Assembly (NCBI RefSeq): GCF_003581425.1
Contig: NZ_QXTG01000001.1
Span: 1,178,001-1,242,000 of the forward strand
DNA length: 64,000 bases
Origin: Amnibacterium setariae
Lineage (GTDB): Bacteria; Actinomycetota; Actinomycetes; Actinomycetales; Microbacteriaceae
Direction of reading: 5' to 3'
In this document: positions 36,004 to 44,304 of the stretch, one piece after another
Position numbering within the stretch: the stretch's first letter is position 1
How the letters are laid out: each line of letters begins with the position of its first letter
Program-made: the position numbers and the translations under genes
The notes under the pieces: generated by a model
What the model was told of the DNA's origin: nothing
The model's database searches: none
What the model saw: only the letters and a program-made list of their open reading frames with translations

Positions 36004-39000
36004 GTGCCCGGCCTCCCGCCCCTCGACCCCGACCAGCGGGCGGTGCTCGACCTGCCCGACGGCGCCTCCGCCGTCGTGCTCGGCGCCCCGGGCACCGGCA
36101 GGACGACGACCGCGGTCGCGCTCGTCGCGGACCGGGTCCGCAGCGGGCGGCTCGCGCCCGAGGAGGTGCTGCTGCTCGCCCCGCGCCGCACCCAGGCGTC
36201 GCGGCTGCGCGACCGGCTGCTGCTCGAGGTGGGCCGACCCGTCTCGGCGCCGCTCGCCCGCACGGCGGCCTCCCTCGCCTTCGACATCGCGCGCCGCGAG
36301 GCCGTGGAGGACGGCCGGGAGGCTCCGGTCCTGCTCTCCGGCGGCGAGCAGGACCGCGTGATCGGCCAGCTGCTCGCGGAGGGCGAGGTCGCCTGGCCCG
36401 AGCGGCTCGGGGCGGAGGTGCGCGAGACCCGCGTGTTCCGCGGCGAGCTGCGCGAGCTGTTCGCGCGGTGCACCGAGCGCGACGTCGACTGGACGGAGCT
36501 CGCCGCGCTCGGCGAGCAGCGGGGGCGCCCGGAGTGGGTCGCAGCCGCCGCGTTCTGGCGGGAGTACCTCGAGGTGCTGCCCGCCGTCGCGCCCGACGCC
36601 TTCGACTCGGCGGAGCTCGTCGCGCTCGCGACCGCCGCGGTGCTCCGCGACCGGCCCGGCGAGCTCGCCGGGCGGCTCCGCCTGGTCGTCGTCGACGACA
36701 TGCAGGACCTCGGCGAGTCCGCCGTCGGCCTGCTCGCCGCCCTCGCGTCGCGGGGCTGCGCCGTCGTCGCGCTCGGCGACCCGGACGTCGCCGCCGACAC
36801 CTTCCGCGGCGGGGAGCCCGACCTGCTCGGCCGCTTCGAGCAGCGCCTCGGCATCGAGGCGCCCGCCCGGTTCCTGCTCCGGACCGTGCACCGGCACCCC
36901 GGGTCGATCCGGCGCTTCGTCTCCGGCGTCACGGAGCGGATCGGCACGGCGCTCGGCGGCCCGCAGCGCACCGCGACGGCGCGGCCGGGCGGCGCGCCCG
37001 TGCTCGCGATCGAGGCGGACGGGCCGGGCGCGCTCGCCGCCCGGATCGCCCACCTGCTGCGGGACCGGCACCTGGAGCACGACGTGCCGTTCGCCCGGCA
37101 GGCGGTCGTCGTGCGCTCGAACGCGCTCGTCGAGCCGCTCGCGCGGGCGCTCGAGATCGCGGGCGTGCCCGCCGTCACCGCCGGCGCCGCGGCGGACGCG
37201 GGGGAGCGGGCGCCGCGGGCCCTCGTCCAGGTCGTCGCCGTCGCGCTCGGGCTGCTGCCGCTCACGCCCGCGACCGCGGAGGGCCTGCTCACCGGGCCCT
37301 TCTGCGGGCTCGACCGGCTGGCGCTGCGCCGCCTGCGCCTCGCGCTGCGGGTGGAGGAGCTGGGCGGCGGCGGGGCCAGGAGCAGCGGCGAGCTGCTCGT
37401 CGAGGCGCTCGCCGAGCCGGGCCGGCTCGCCACCATCGACGTCCCCGCGGTGCGCCGCGCGTCCCGGCTCGCGACGACCCTGCAGGCCGTCCGCGACCTC
37501 GACGCGACGGGCGCCTCCGCCGAGGAGCTGCTCTGGGCGGTCTGGGACTCGAGCGGCCTCGCGCCGGTCTGGCGGGAGCGGGCGCTCGGCGCCGGACTCG
37601 TCGCCGCCGAGGCGAACCGCGACCTCGACGACCTCGTCGCCCTCTTCGCGGCGGCCGCGCGCGCGGCCGAGCGCGGCCCGACCGACCCGGCCGCGGGCTT
37701 CGTCGCCGGGCGGCTCGAGGCCGACGTCGCGGACGACTCGCTCGCGCCGCGCGGCCTCCGGGACGGCGTGCTCGTCACCACCCCGGTCGGCGTCGCCGGG
37801 CAGGAGTACGACACGGTCGTGCTCGCCGGGCTGCAGGACGGCGTGTGGCCGAACCTCCGGCCGCGCGGCTCCCTGCTCGGCCTCGGCGAGCTCGTCGCCG
37901 AGCTGGACGGGCGGGCGGTCCCCGCGTCGCCCGTCGACGAGCGCAAGGCGGTGCTGTCGGACGAGCTGCGGCTCTTCGCCCTCGCGGCCTCCCGCGCGAC
38001 CGACGTCCTCGTGCTCGCCGCGGTCGCGAACGACGACGAGGCGCCCAGCGTGCTGTTCGGGCTCGCCGACGGCCCGGCGCCGGACGCCGCGGCGACCGCC
38101 CCGAACGCGCTGCGGCCGCTGGTCGGCCTGCTGCGCCGCTCCGCCGTCGTCGGGGACGACGCCGAGCGGTCCGAGGCGGCCGCCGCCCTCGCCCGGCTCG
38201 CGCGGGCCGAGGTGCCCGGCGCGGCGCCGACGGCCTGGTGGGGGCTCGCCCCCGCCAGCTGCGACGAGCCGCTCGTGGCCGACCCCGAGCAGCCGGTGCG
38301 GGTCTCCCCGTCGAAGCTCGAGCGGTTCGAGGAGTCGCCGCTCGACTGGTTCCTCGAGCGGGTGGCCGGCGGCGAGCCGCTGCTCGCCGGCGCGGTGGGC
38401 ACGATGCTGCACTGGGTCATGGAGACCGCGACGGCGCCGGACGAGGCGATGCTGCTCGCGGCGCTCGAGGGCCGCTGGCGGGAGCTCGACTTCGAGGCGG
38501 ACTGGATCGCGGACCGGGAGCGCCGGCTCGCCGACCGGATGATCGGCTCGATCGCCCGCTACCTGCGCGACGTCGGGGCGGAGGGCGCGACGCTGCTCGG
38601 CGGCGAGACGCGCTTCGAGTTCCCCGTGGGCCGCGCGCTCGCCACCGGGACGATCGACCGGGTGGAGCGGGACGGCGACGGCCGGATCCGCGTGGTCGAC
38701 CTGAAGACGGGGTCGACCCGCCCGACGGGCCCCGAGACCGCTCGGCACGCCCAGCTGGGCGTCTACCAGCTCGCCGTGCGCGCCGGCGTCGTGCCGGGCG
38801 TCGACCCGGCGGCGCCGAGCGCCGGCGCCGCGCTGCTCTACGTGCGGCAGAAGGGGAAGGAGCCCTACGCGCTCCTCGCCCAGCCCGTGCTGGACGACGA
38901 CGCCGCGGGCGCCTTCCGCGAGCGGCTGACCGCCGCGGCCGAGGGCATGGCCGCGGCCGCGTTCCCCGGGCCGATCGAGCCCGTGGTCCGCTTCGGCGCG

Positions 39001-39051
39001 AGCCCCTTCCGGCCCATGCTGCTGCGCGTCCCGGAGGTGTGCGGTGGCTGA
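36004..39051 (+). CDS. adnA: AdnA-like UvrD-family helicase-nuclease subunit with degenerate ATPase
   Basis: A 1015-residue UvrD-like motor fused to a C-terminal RecB-type nuclease. The AdnA identity rests on pairing with the next gene and length. The nuclease motifs are intact (ATGTIDRVERDGDGRIRVV, DLKTGSTRP, HAQLGVYQLA). The motor is degenerate: Walker A is GAPGTGRT (residues 27-34; Lys replaced by Arg33) and the Walker B region reads VVVDDMQDLG (D231-D232 in place of D-E). In mycobacterial AdnAB, which resects double-strand breaks, AdnB is the main motor. GTG 36004 follows TACCGT by 8 nt. Confidence 0.85.
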   Translation: MPGLPPLDPDQRAVLDLPDGASAVVLGAPGTGRTTTAVALVADRVRSGRLAPEEVLLLAPRRTQASRLRDRLLLEVGRPVSAPLARTAASLAFDIARREAVEDGREAPVLLSGGEQDRVIGQLLAEGEVAWPERLGAEVRETRVFRGELRELFARCTERDVDWTELAALGEQRGRPEWVAAAAFWREYLEVLPAVAPDAFDSAELVALATAAVLRDRPGELAGRLRLVVVDDMQDLGESAVGLLAALASRGCAVVALGDPDVAADTFRGGEPDLLGRFEQRLGIEAPARFLLRTVHRHPGSIRRFVSGVTERIGTALGGPQRTATARPGGAPVLAIEADGPGALAARIAHLLRDRHLEHDVPFARQAVVVRSNALVEPLARALEIAGVPAVTAGAAADAGERAPRALVQVVAVALGLLPLTPATAEGLLTGPFCGLDRLALRRLRLALRVEELGGGGARSSGELLVEALAEPGRLATIDVPAVRRASRLATTLQAVRDLDATGASAEELLWAVWDSSGLAPVWRERALGAGLVAAEANRDLDDLVALFAAAARAAERGPTDPAAGFVAGRLEADVADDSLAPRGLRDGVLVTTPVGVAGQEYDTVVLAGLQDGVWPNLRPRGSLLGLGELVAELDGRAVPASPVDERKAVLSDELRLFALAASRATDVLVLAAVANDDEAPSVLFGLADGPAPDAAATAPNALRPLVGLLRRSAVVGDDAERSEAAAALARLARAEVPGAAPTAWWGLAPASCDEPLVADPEQPVRVSPSKLERFEESPLDWFLERVAGGEPLLAGAVGTMLHWVMETATAPDEAMLLAALEGRWRELDFEADWIADRERRLADRMIGSIARYLRDVGAEGATLLGGETRFEFPVGRALATGTIDRVERDGDGRIRVVDLKTGSTRPTGPETARHAQLGVYQLAVRAGVVPGVDPAAPSAGAALLYVRQKGKEPYALLAQPVLDDDAAGAFRERLTAAAEGMAAAAFPGPIEPVVRFGASPFRPMLLRVPEVCGG

Positions 39052-42000
39052 GGCCGTCGTCGGCGGACCGGTCGTGCTCGCACCGGTCTCCGCGCTCGAG
39101 ATCGCCGACCGCCTGCGGAAGCCGCCGCCCACGCCGCAGCAGCGCGCGATCATCGAGGCGCCGCTCGGCCCCGCCCTGGTCGTCGCCGGTGCCGGCAGCG
39201 GCAAGACCGAGACCATGGCGATGCGGGTGCTGTGGCTCCTCGCCAACCGGCGGGTGCAGGCGTCCGAGATCCTCGGCCTCACGTTCACCCGCAAGGCGGC
39301 GTCGGAGCTCGCGGAGCGCGTCCGCGACCGCCTCCGCATGCTGGCCGCGGCCGGGCTCGCCGACGGCTACGACCCCTTCGACCCGCCGGTCGTCTCCACC
39401 TACAACGCGTTCGCGAACGGCCTCTACCGGGACCACGCCGTCCGCATCGGGCGCGACGCCGACGGCGTGGTCCTCGGGGAGGCCTCCGCGTGGCAGCTCG
39501 CGCGCCGGACGGTCGTCGAGTCGACGGACCCCGGGCTCGGGGAGCTCGACCTCGGGGTGGACCGGATCACGCAGCTCGTGCTCGACCTCGCGAACGGCCT
39601 CGGCGAGCACGCCGCGGACCCGGCCGGGGTGGCGGCGATGGCGGACGAGTACCGCGCCGCGGTCGAGGCGCTGCCGTACGGCGGGCGCAGCGCCTACCAG
39701 GGCGACGTGGACGAGGCGCTCGTGCCGGCGCGCACCCTCCCGGTGCTGCTGCGGCTCGCGGAGGCCTACCGCGCGGCCAAGCGCGCGATCGGCGCCGTCC
39801 AGTACAGCGACCAGGTGTCGCTCGCGCTCGACATCACCGCGGCGGCCCCCGACGTCGTGCAGGCGATCCGCGCGCGGCACCGGGTGGTGCTGCTCGACGA
39901 GTACCAGGACACCTCGGTCGTCCAGACCCGGCTGCTGTCCCGCCTGTTCGCCGGCGGCGCCGTGATGGCGGTCGGCGACCCGCACCAGTCCATCTACGGC
40001 TGGCGCGGCGCCTCCGCCGCGAACCTCGACGACTTCGCGCGCGACTTCGGCGCCGGCGCCGAGGTGCCCGTCCACGCTCTCAGCACGAGCTGGCGGAACG
40101 GGACGCGGATCCTCGCGGCGGCCAACGCGATCGCGGCGCCGCTGTCGGCCGCGGCCCGCGTGCCGGTCGGGCGGCTCGACCCGTCGCCGACCGCGTCCGA
40201 GCACGAGGTCGACGCCGTGTTCCCGGAGACGCTCGCGGAGGAGGCGGACGCGGTCGCGGCCTGGTTCCGGACCGCGCTGGACGAGGCGGCCCGCCCGCCG
40301 TCCGCGGCCCTGCTCGTCCGCGCCCGTCGCACCCTGCCCGAGTTCCTCGCGGCCTTCCGGCGCGCCGGCGTGCCATACCACGTGCTCGGCGTCGGCGGCC
40401 TGCTGCTCGAGCCCGAGGTGATGGACCTCGTCTCGGCGCTCCGCGTGGTGCACGACGCCCAGGCCGGTCCGGAGCTCGTGCGGCTGCTCGCGGGCGGCCG
40501 GTGGCGCATCGGGCCGGCGGACCTCGCCGCGCTGCAGCACCTCGCGCGCTGGCTCGAGCAGCACGACCCGACGGAGCGCCGGCTCGACCCCTCGGTCGCG
40601 GCGGCGTTCGACCGCTCCCTCGCGGAGGGGGAGAGCGCGTCGATCGTCGACGCGCTCGACTTCCTCGCCCGCCGACGGTCGCACCGCGCGATCGCCGGCT
40701 TCAGCGAGGCCGGCCTCGACCGGCTGCGCGACGCGGGCGCCCTGTTCGCCGGCCTCCGGGCGCGGTCCGGCGGTGACCTGCCCGGCTTCGTGCGGCTCGT
40801 CGTGGAGACCCTCGGGCTCGACATCGAGGTCGCCGCGAACGAGCGCCGGCTCGGCGCGGCCCCGCTCGAGGCGTTCGACGAGGCGCTCGCCGGCTACCTC
40901 GCCGTCGCGGACGGTGCGACGCTCGGCGGCTTCCTCGGCTGGCTGCAGACCGCCGAGCAGAAGGAGGACCTGTCGCCCCGCAGCGAGCCGCCCGAGGCCG
41001 GCACCGTGCAGGTGCTGACCGTGCACGGCTCGAAGGGGCTCGAGTGGGACCTCGTCGCCGTGCCGCGGCTCGTCGTCGACGAGCTCCCCTCGAAGCCCCA
41101 GAGCAGCAAGGGCTGGCTGTCGCCCGGCGTGCTGCCCTACGCCTTCCGCGGCGACGCGGCGGAGCTGCCGGACCTCGACTGGCGCGGGCTCGAGGACCGC
41201 AAGGCGCTGAAGGCCGCGCTGCGGGGGTTCAAGGACGAGGTGAAGGCGATGCTCCTGGCGGAGGAGCGCCGCCTCGCGTACGTCGCCGTCACGCGCGCGC
41301 GGCACCGGCTGCTGCTCTCCGGATCCTTCTGGGGCGGCCAGCGGAGCGCGCGCTCCGCCTCGCCGTTCCTCCTCGACGTCGTGGAGGCGGGCGTCGTCCC
41401 GCCGCCGCCCGCCGCCTCCGCCTTCGAGGAGCGGCCGGAGGGCGCGCCGCCCGAGGTGCTGCTGTGGCCGAGCGACCCGCTCGCCGGCCGCCGGGAGGCG
41501 GTCCAGGCCGCGGCGGACGCGGTCACGGCGGCGACGGGCAACGGCGGCCGCTGGGCGCGGTCGGTCGACGTGCTGCTCGCCGAGCGGGCGCGCCGGGCCG
41601 CCGGCGGCACGACCGTGCTGCCCGACCGCATCCCCGCCTCGCGCTTCAAGGACTTCGTCGACGACCTCGACGCCGTCGTCGACGCGGTGCGCCGCCCGAT
41701 GCCCGAGCGGCCGTACCGCGCGACCCGGCTGGGCACGGTGTTCCACGCATGGGTCGAGCGCCGTGCCGGGCGCCCCGGGACGGCGGAGCTGATCGACGCC
41801 GGCCGGTCGGAGCGGGACGAGCCGATCGAGCAGGACGACGACGTGCCGGGTCTCGAGGAGCTGCAGCGCACCTTCGCCGCGAGCGAGTGGGGCGGGCTCG
41901 AGCCGCTCGAGGTCGAGACCGAGATCCAGGTGCCGTTCGAGGGCCGGATCCTCGTCTGCAAGATCGACGCCGTCTACCGGCGCGGCGACCGGATCGAGAT

Positions 42001-42241
42001 CGTGGACTGGAAGACGGGGCGGCCCCCGACGACGCCGGAGGACGCGGAGCTGAAGCAGCTGCAGCTCGCGCTCTACCGGTTCGCCTACGCGACGCGGGAG
42101 GGCATCGACCCGGACCGGATCGACGCGGCCTTCTACTACGTGGCGCACGACCGGGTCGTGCGCCCGCAGCGGGTCTACTCGGCCGCGGACCTCCGGGCCG
42201 CCTGGGCGGCGAGCGGGGCCCGCGACGCGGCGGTGTCCTGA
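39044..42241 (+). CDS. adnB: AdnB-like UvrD-family helicase-nuclease subunit
   Basis: A 1065-residue partner. The motor is intact: QQRAIIEAPLGPALVVAGAG then SGKT (Walker A), LLDEYQDTSVVQTRLLS (Walker B), GDPHQSIYGWRGAS (motif III), LTVHGSKGLEWDLVAVP and YVAVTRARHRL (motif VI). The C-terminal RecB-like nuclease has CKIDAVYRRGDRIEIVDWKT and KQLQLALYRFA. With AdnA it should unwind and degrade DNA ends for homologous recombination. GTG 39044 overlaps the adnA stop by 8 bp, with GGAGG at 39033, so the two are made together. Confidence 0.88.
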   Translation: MAEAVVGGPVVLAPVSALEIADRLRKPPPTPQQRAIIEAPLGPALVVAGAGSGKTETMAMRVLWLLANRRVQASEILGLTFTRKAASELAERVRDRLRMLAAAGLADGYDPFDPPVVSTYNAFANGLYRDHAVRIGRDADGVVLGEASAWQLARRTVVESTDPGLGELDLGVDRITQLVLDLANGLGEHAADPAGVAAMADEYRAAVEALPYGGRSAYQGDVDEALVPARTLPVLLRLAEAYRAAKRAIGAVQYSDQVSLALDITAAAPDVVQAIRARHRVVLLDEYQDTSVVQTRLLSRLFAGGAVMAVGDPHQSIYGWRGASAANLDDFARDFGAGAEVPVHALSTSWRNGTRILAAANAIAAPLSAAARVPVGRLDPSPTASEHEVDAVFPETLAEEADAVAAWFRTALDEAARPPSAALLVRARRTLPEFLAAFRRAGVPYHVLGVGGLLLEPEVMDLVSALRVVHDAQAGPELVRLLAGGRWRIGPADLAALQHLARWLEQHDPTERRLDPSVAAAFDRSLAEGESASIVDALDFLARRRSHRAIAGFSEAGLDRLRDAGALFAGLRARSGGDLPGFVRLVVETLGLDIEVAANERRLGAAPLEAFDEALAGYLAVADGATLGGFLGWLQTAEQKEDLSPRSEPPEAGTVQVLTVHGSKGLEWDLVAVPRLVVDELPSKPQSSKGWLSPGVLPYAFRGDAAELPDLDWRGLEDRKALKAALRGFKDEVKAMLLAEERRLAYVAVTRARHRLLLSGSFWGGQRSARSASPFLLDVVEAGVVPPPPAASAFEERPEGAPPEVLLWPSDPLAGRREAVQAAADAVTAATGNGGRWARSVDVLLAERARRAAGGTTVLPDRIPASRFKDFVDDLDAVVDAVRRPMPERPYRATRLGTVFHAWVERRAGRPGTAELIDAGRSERDEPIEQDDDVPGLEELQRTFAASEWGGLEPLEVETEIQVPFEGRILVCKIDAVYRRGDRIEIVDWKTGRPPTTPEDAELKQLQLALYRFAYATREGIDPDRIDAAFYYVAHDRVVRPQRVYSAADLRAAWAASGARDAAVS

Positions 42242-43290
42242 GGTCCTCGAAGGGCGGTGTCCTGAGGTCCTCGAAGGGTGGCCGCCCGCTGACGGCGGGC
42301 GTCGAGCATCCGCTCGACCTCGGTGACCGTCAGCGTCGGGAGCCGCTCGCCGACGAGGGTCCCGGCCGTGCCCTCGAGCAGCGACGCCAGCAGCGCCTCG
42401 AGCATCTGCACCGCGTCGTCGACGATGCGGGCGTCGTCGCGCTCGACGCCGTGCAGCAGCCAGCGGGCGATCTCGAGCTCGGCGTGCAGCAGCGCGCGCC
42501 GGGCGATCGCCGGGTCGGCGCCCCGGCCGCGGACGGCGGTGTACGTGTCGAGCACCGTGCCCGCGGCGCCGGGGACGGGCAGGCCGAGCACCCAGGCGAG
42601 GTCGCGCGCCGGGTCGCCGACCTGCAGGCCGGCCCAGCCGAGCACGCCCACCACGCGGCGGTCGGGGTCCTCCGCCGGCGAGACGAGGATGCTCTCCGCC
42701 GCGAGGCCGCCGTGGACGACGCAGGGCTGGAAGCCCCACAGGGTCGTGTCGGCGGTCGCCTCCGTCCACCGGTTCACGAGCTCGTGCGGGACCTCGCCGG
42801 TCGAGTCGACCCGGCGGATCAGGTCCTCGACGGCCCGGACGGCGTCCCCGGCGGTCGCGACGGGCAGGCCCGCGTCCGCGACGACGCCGGTCGGCAGCTC
42901 GTGCACCGCGGCGACGGCCCGGCCGATCGAGCCGGCCAGGGCGCTGTCCGCCCCGACGGACGCGGGGTGCAGGCGCACGCCCGGCAGGTAGGTGGTGACG
43001 ACCGCGCGCGGCGCGGGGAGCACGCCGACACCGCTCGGGACCGCGAAGGGCAGCCGGGCGCGGACCCCGGGCGTGAGGACGCCGAGCACGGCGACCTCCG
43101 CCTCGAGCCGCGCGGCGGCCTGCGCGTCGACCGGCCCGCGGACCACGAGGTGCTCGCCGTCGCGGTCCGTGAGCAGCGCGGCGTCGTGCTGCCCGTCGCC
43201 GCCGCCCGTGAACGTCCGCGTCACCGCGACGTCCAGGCCGGGGACGGCCAGCGTCGCCAGCGCGGCTAGGGTGAAGCGGTGCCTGGGCAT
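42175..43290 (-). CDS. APH-fold phosphotransferase-like protein, probable pseudokinase
   Basis: A 371-residue protein of the aminoglycoside/macrolide phosphotransferase fold (N-lobe, GVLPAPRAVVTTYLPGVRL hinge, C-lobe GDPARDLAWVLGLP). The catalytic loop reads VVHGGLAAESILV (residues 191-203): the Brenner Asp is Gly195 and the Asn is Ser200. The metal motif is GVLGWAGL instead of a D-W form. It therefore lacks three residues needed for catalysis. The C-terminus is a low-complexity tail containing two LRGPQDTA units. It converges on adnB with a 67-bp overlap. TAGCCT (reverse, 43303-43298) lies 8 nt before the ATG. Confidence 0.8.
   Translation of the reverse strand: MPRHRFTLAALATLAVPGLDVAVTRTFTGGGDGQHDAALLTDRDGEHLVVRGPVDAQAAARLEAEVAVLGVLTPGVRARLPFAVPSGVGVLPAPRAVVTTYLPGVRLHPASVGADSALAGSIGRAVAAVHELPTGVVADAGLPVATAGDAVRAVEDLIRRVDSTGEVPHELVNRWTEATADTTLWGFQPCVVHGGLAAESILVSPAEDPDRRVVGVLGWAGLQVGDPARDLAWVLGLPVPGAAGTVLDTYTAVRGRGADPAIARRALLHAELEIARWLLHGVERDDARIVDDAVQMLEALLASLLEGTAGTLVGERLPTLTVTEVERMLDARRQRAATLRGPQDTALRGPQDTAASRAPLAAQAARRSAAE
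42231..42278. repeat. Perfect 24-bp tandem duplication over the adnB stop codon
   Basis: 42231-42254 is repeated exactly at 42255-42278. The first copy contains the adnB TGA (42239-42241); on the reverse strand both copies code in frame for LRGPQDTA in the tail of the phosphotransferase-like protein. Confidence 0.9.
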
Positions 43291-43368
43291 GCCGACCAGG
43301 CTAGGTCGGGGGGCCGTGCCGGGCTCCGGCGCGATCGGCGTGTCCGCGCCGGGGAGGGGAGCCGCGTC

Positions 43369-44304
43369 GTGCCCGAGGGATTCAGCGACTCGCTGCCGCT
43401 GTCGCGCAGCACGCTCGACCGGGACGCCCTGAACCGCGACCGTCCCGGCGCGCTCGACGAGGCGTGGGCGGACCCGGCCACCCGCGTCGCGGTGCTCACG
43501 AACGGGAAGGCCTTCCGGGCGACCGACGGCGCGCTCGCGCTGCTGCCGACCGACGCGCTGCCGCGGCCCGAGCTGCTGCTCTACCTCGGCCGGACGACCG
43601 AGGAGGGCGACCCGCCCGCCGGCACGGTCGTGCTCGGCGCCGTGTACGACGAGGCGCCGCTGCAGGGGGAGTGGGCCGACCTGCGCCTGGACGGCGCGAC
43701 GCTGTCCGCCCGCGACGCCGGGCTCTTCGCCGAGCTGCTCGGCCTCGCGAACTGGCACCGGGTCTCCGCCTTCTCCCCGCGCACCGGCGAGCCGACCGTC
43801 CCCGGCCGCGGCGGCTGGGTGCGGTACCCCGCCGGCTTCGACCGCGAGTCGAGCGGGCAGCACGTCTTCCCGCGCACCGACGCCGCGGTGATCATGGGCG
43901 TCGTGGACGGCCGCGACCGCCTCCTGCTCGCGCGGAACGCCGCCTGGCCCGAGCGCCGGGTGTCCGTGCTCGCCGGCTTCGTCGAGCCGGGGGAGTCGTT
44001 CGAGTCCGCCGTCCGCCGCGAGGTGCTGGAGGAGGTCCGCGTCCGCGTCGGCGCGTGCGAGTACCTCGGGTCGCAGCCGTGGCCGTTCCCCGCGAGCGTG
44101 ATGGTCGGCTTCCTCGCCCGGACGGTCGAGGACGGCGAGGTGGCGCTCGAGCCGGACGGCGAGGAGATCCGCGAGGCCCGGTGGTGGTCGCGGGAGGAGC
44201 TCGCGGAGGCCGCGGGGTCGACGCTGCTGCTGCCGGGGCGGACCTCGATCGCCCGCGCGATCATCGAGCACTGGTACGGGGGTCGCCTGGAGGGCGACTG
44301 GTGA
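43369..44304 (+). CDS. nudC: NAD+ diphosphatase NudC (NUDIX) lacking zinc-ribbon cysteines
   Basis: A 311-residue NudC-type NUDIX hydrolase. The NUDIX box is GFVEPGESFESAVRREVLEE (about residues 204-223, full G-x5-E-x7-RE-x2-EE), followed by the NudC marker SQPWPFPASVMVGFLA. It hydrolyses NAD(H) to NMN and AMP and in relatives removes NAD caps from RNA. The zinc-ribbon segment before the box reads FSPRTGEPT (from residue 135) and WVRYPAG, where NudC normally has four cysteines; none is present. GTG 43369 follows GGGGAGGGGA. Confidence 0.9.
   Translation: MPEGFSDSLPLSRSTLDRDALNRDRPGALDEAWADPATRVAVLTNGKAFRATDGALALLPTDALPRPELLLYLGRTTEEGDPPAGTVVLGAVYDEAPLQGEWADLRLDGATLSARDAGLFAELLGLANWHRVSAFSPRTGEPTVPGRGGWVRYPAGFDRESSGQHVFPRTDAAVIMGVVDGRDRLLLARNAAWPERRVSVLAGFVEPGESFESAVRREVLEEVRVRVGACEYLGSQPWPFPASVMVGFLARTVEDGEVALEPDGEEIREARWWSREELAEAAGSTLLLPGRTSIARAIIEHWYGGRLEGDW

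Noticed and set aside
35298-38420. 1040-codon open frame on the reverse strand
   Set aside because: It is the high-GC mirror of adnA: Ser/Arg/Pro-rich, no motifs. Only its last 93 codons, in a separate gene with its own GTG, look real.
38417-42769. 1450-codon open frame on the reverse strand across adnB
   Set aside because: Arg/Gly/Ala-rich shadow translation with no domain signature; adnB motifs on the forward strand explain the region.
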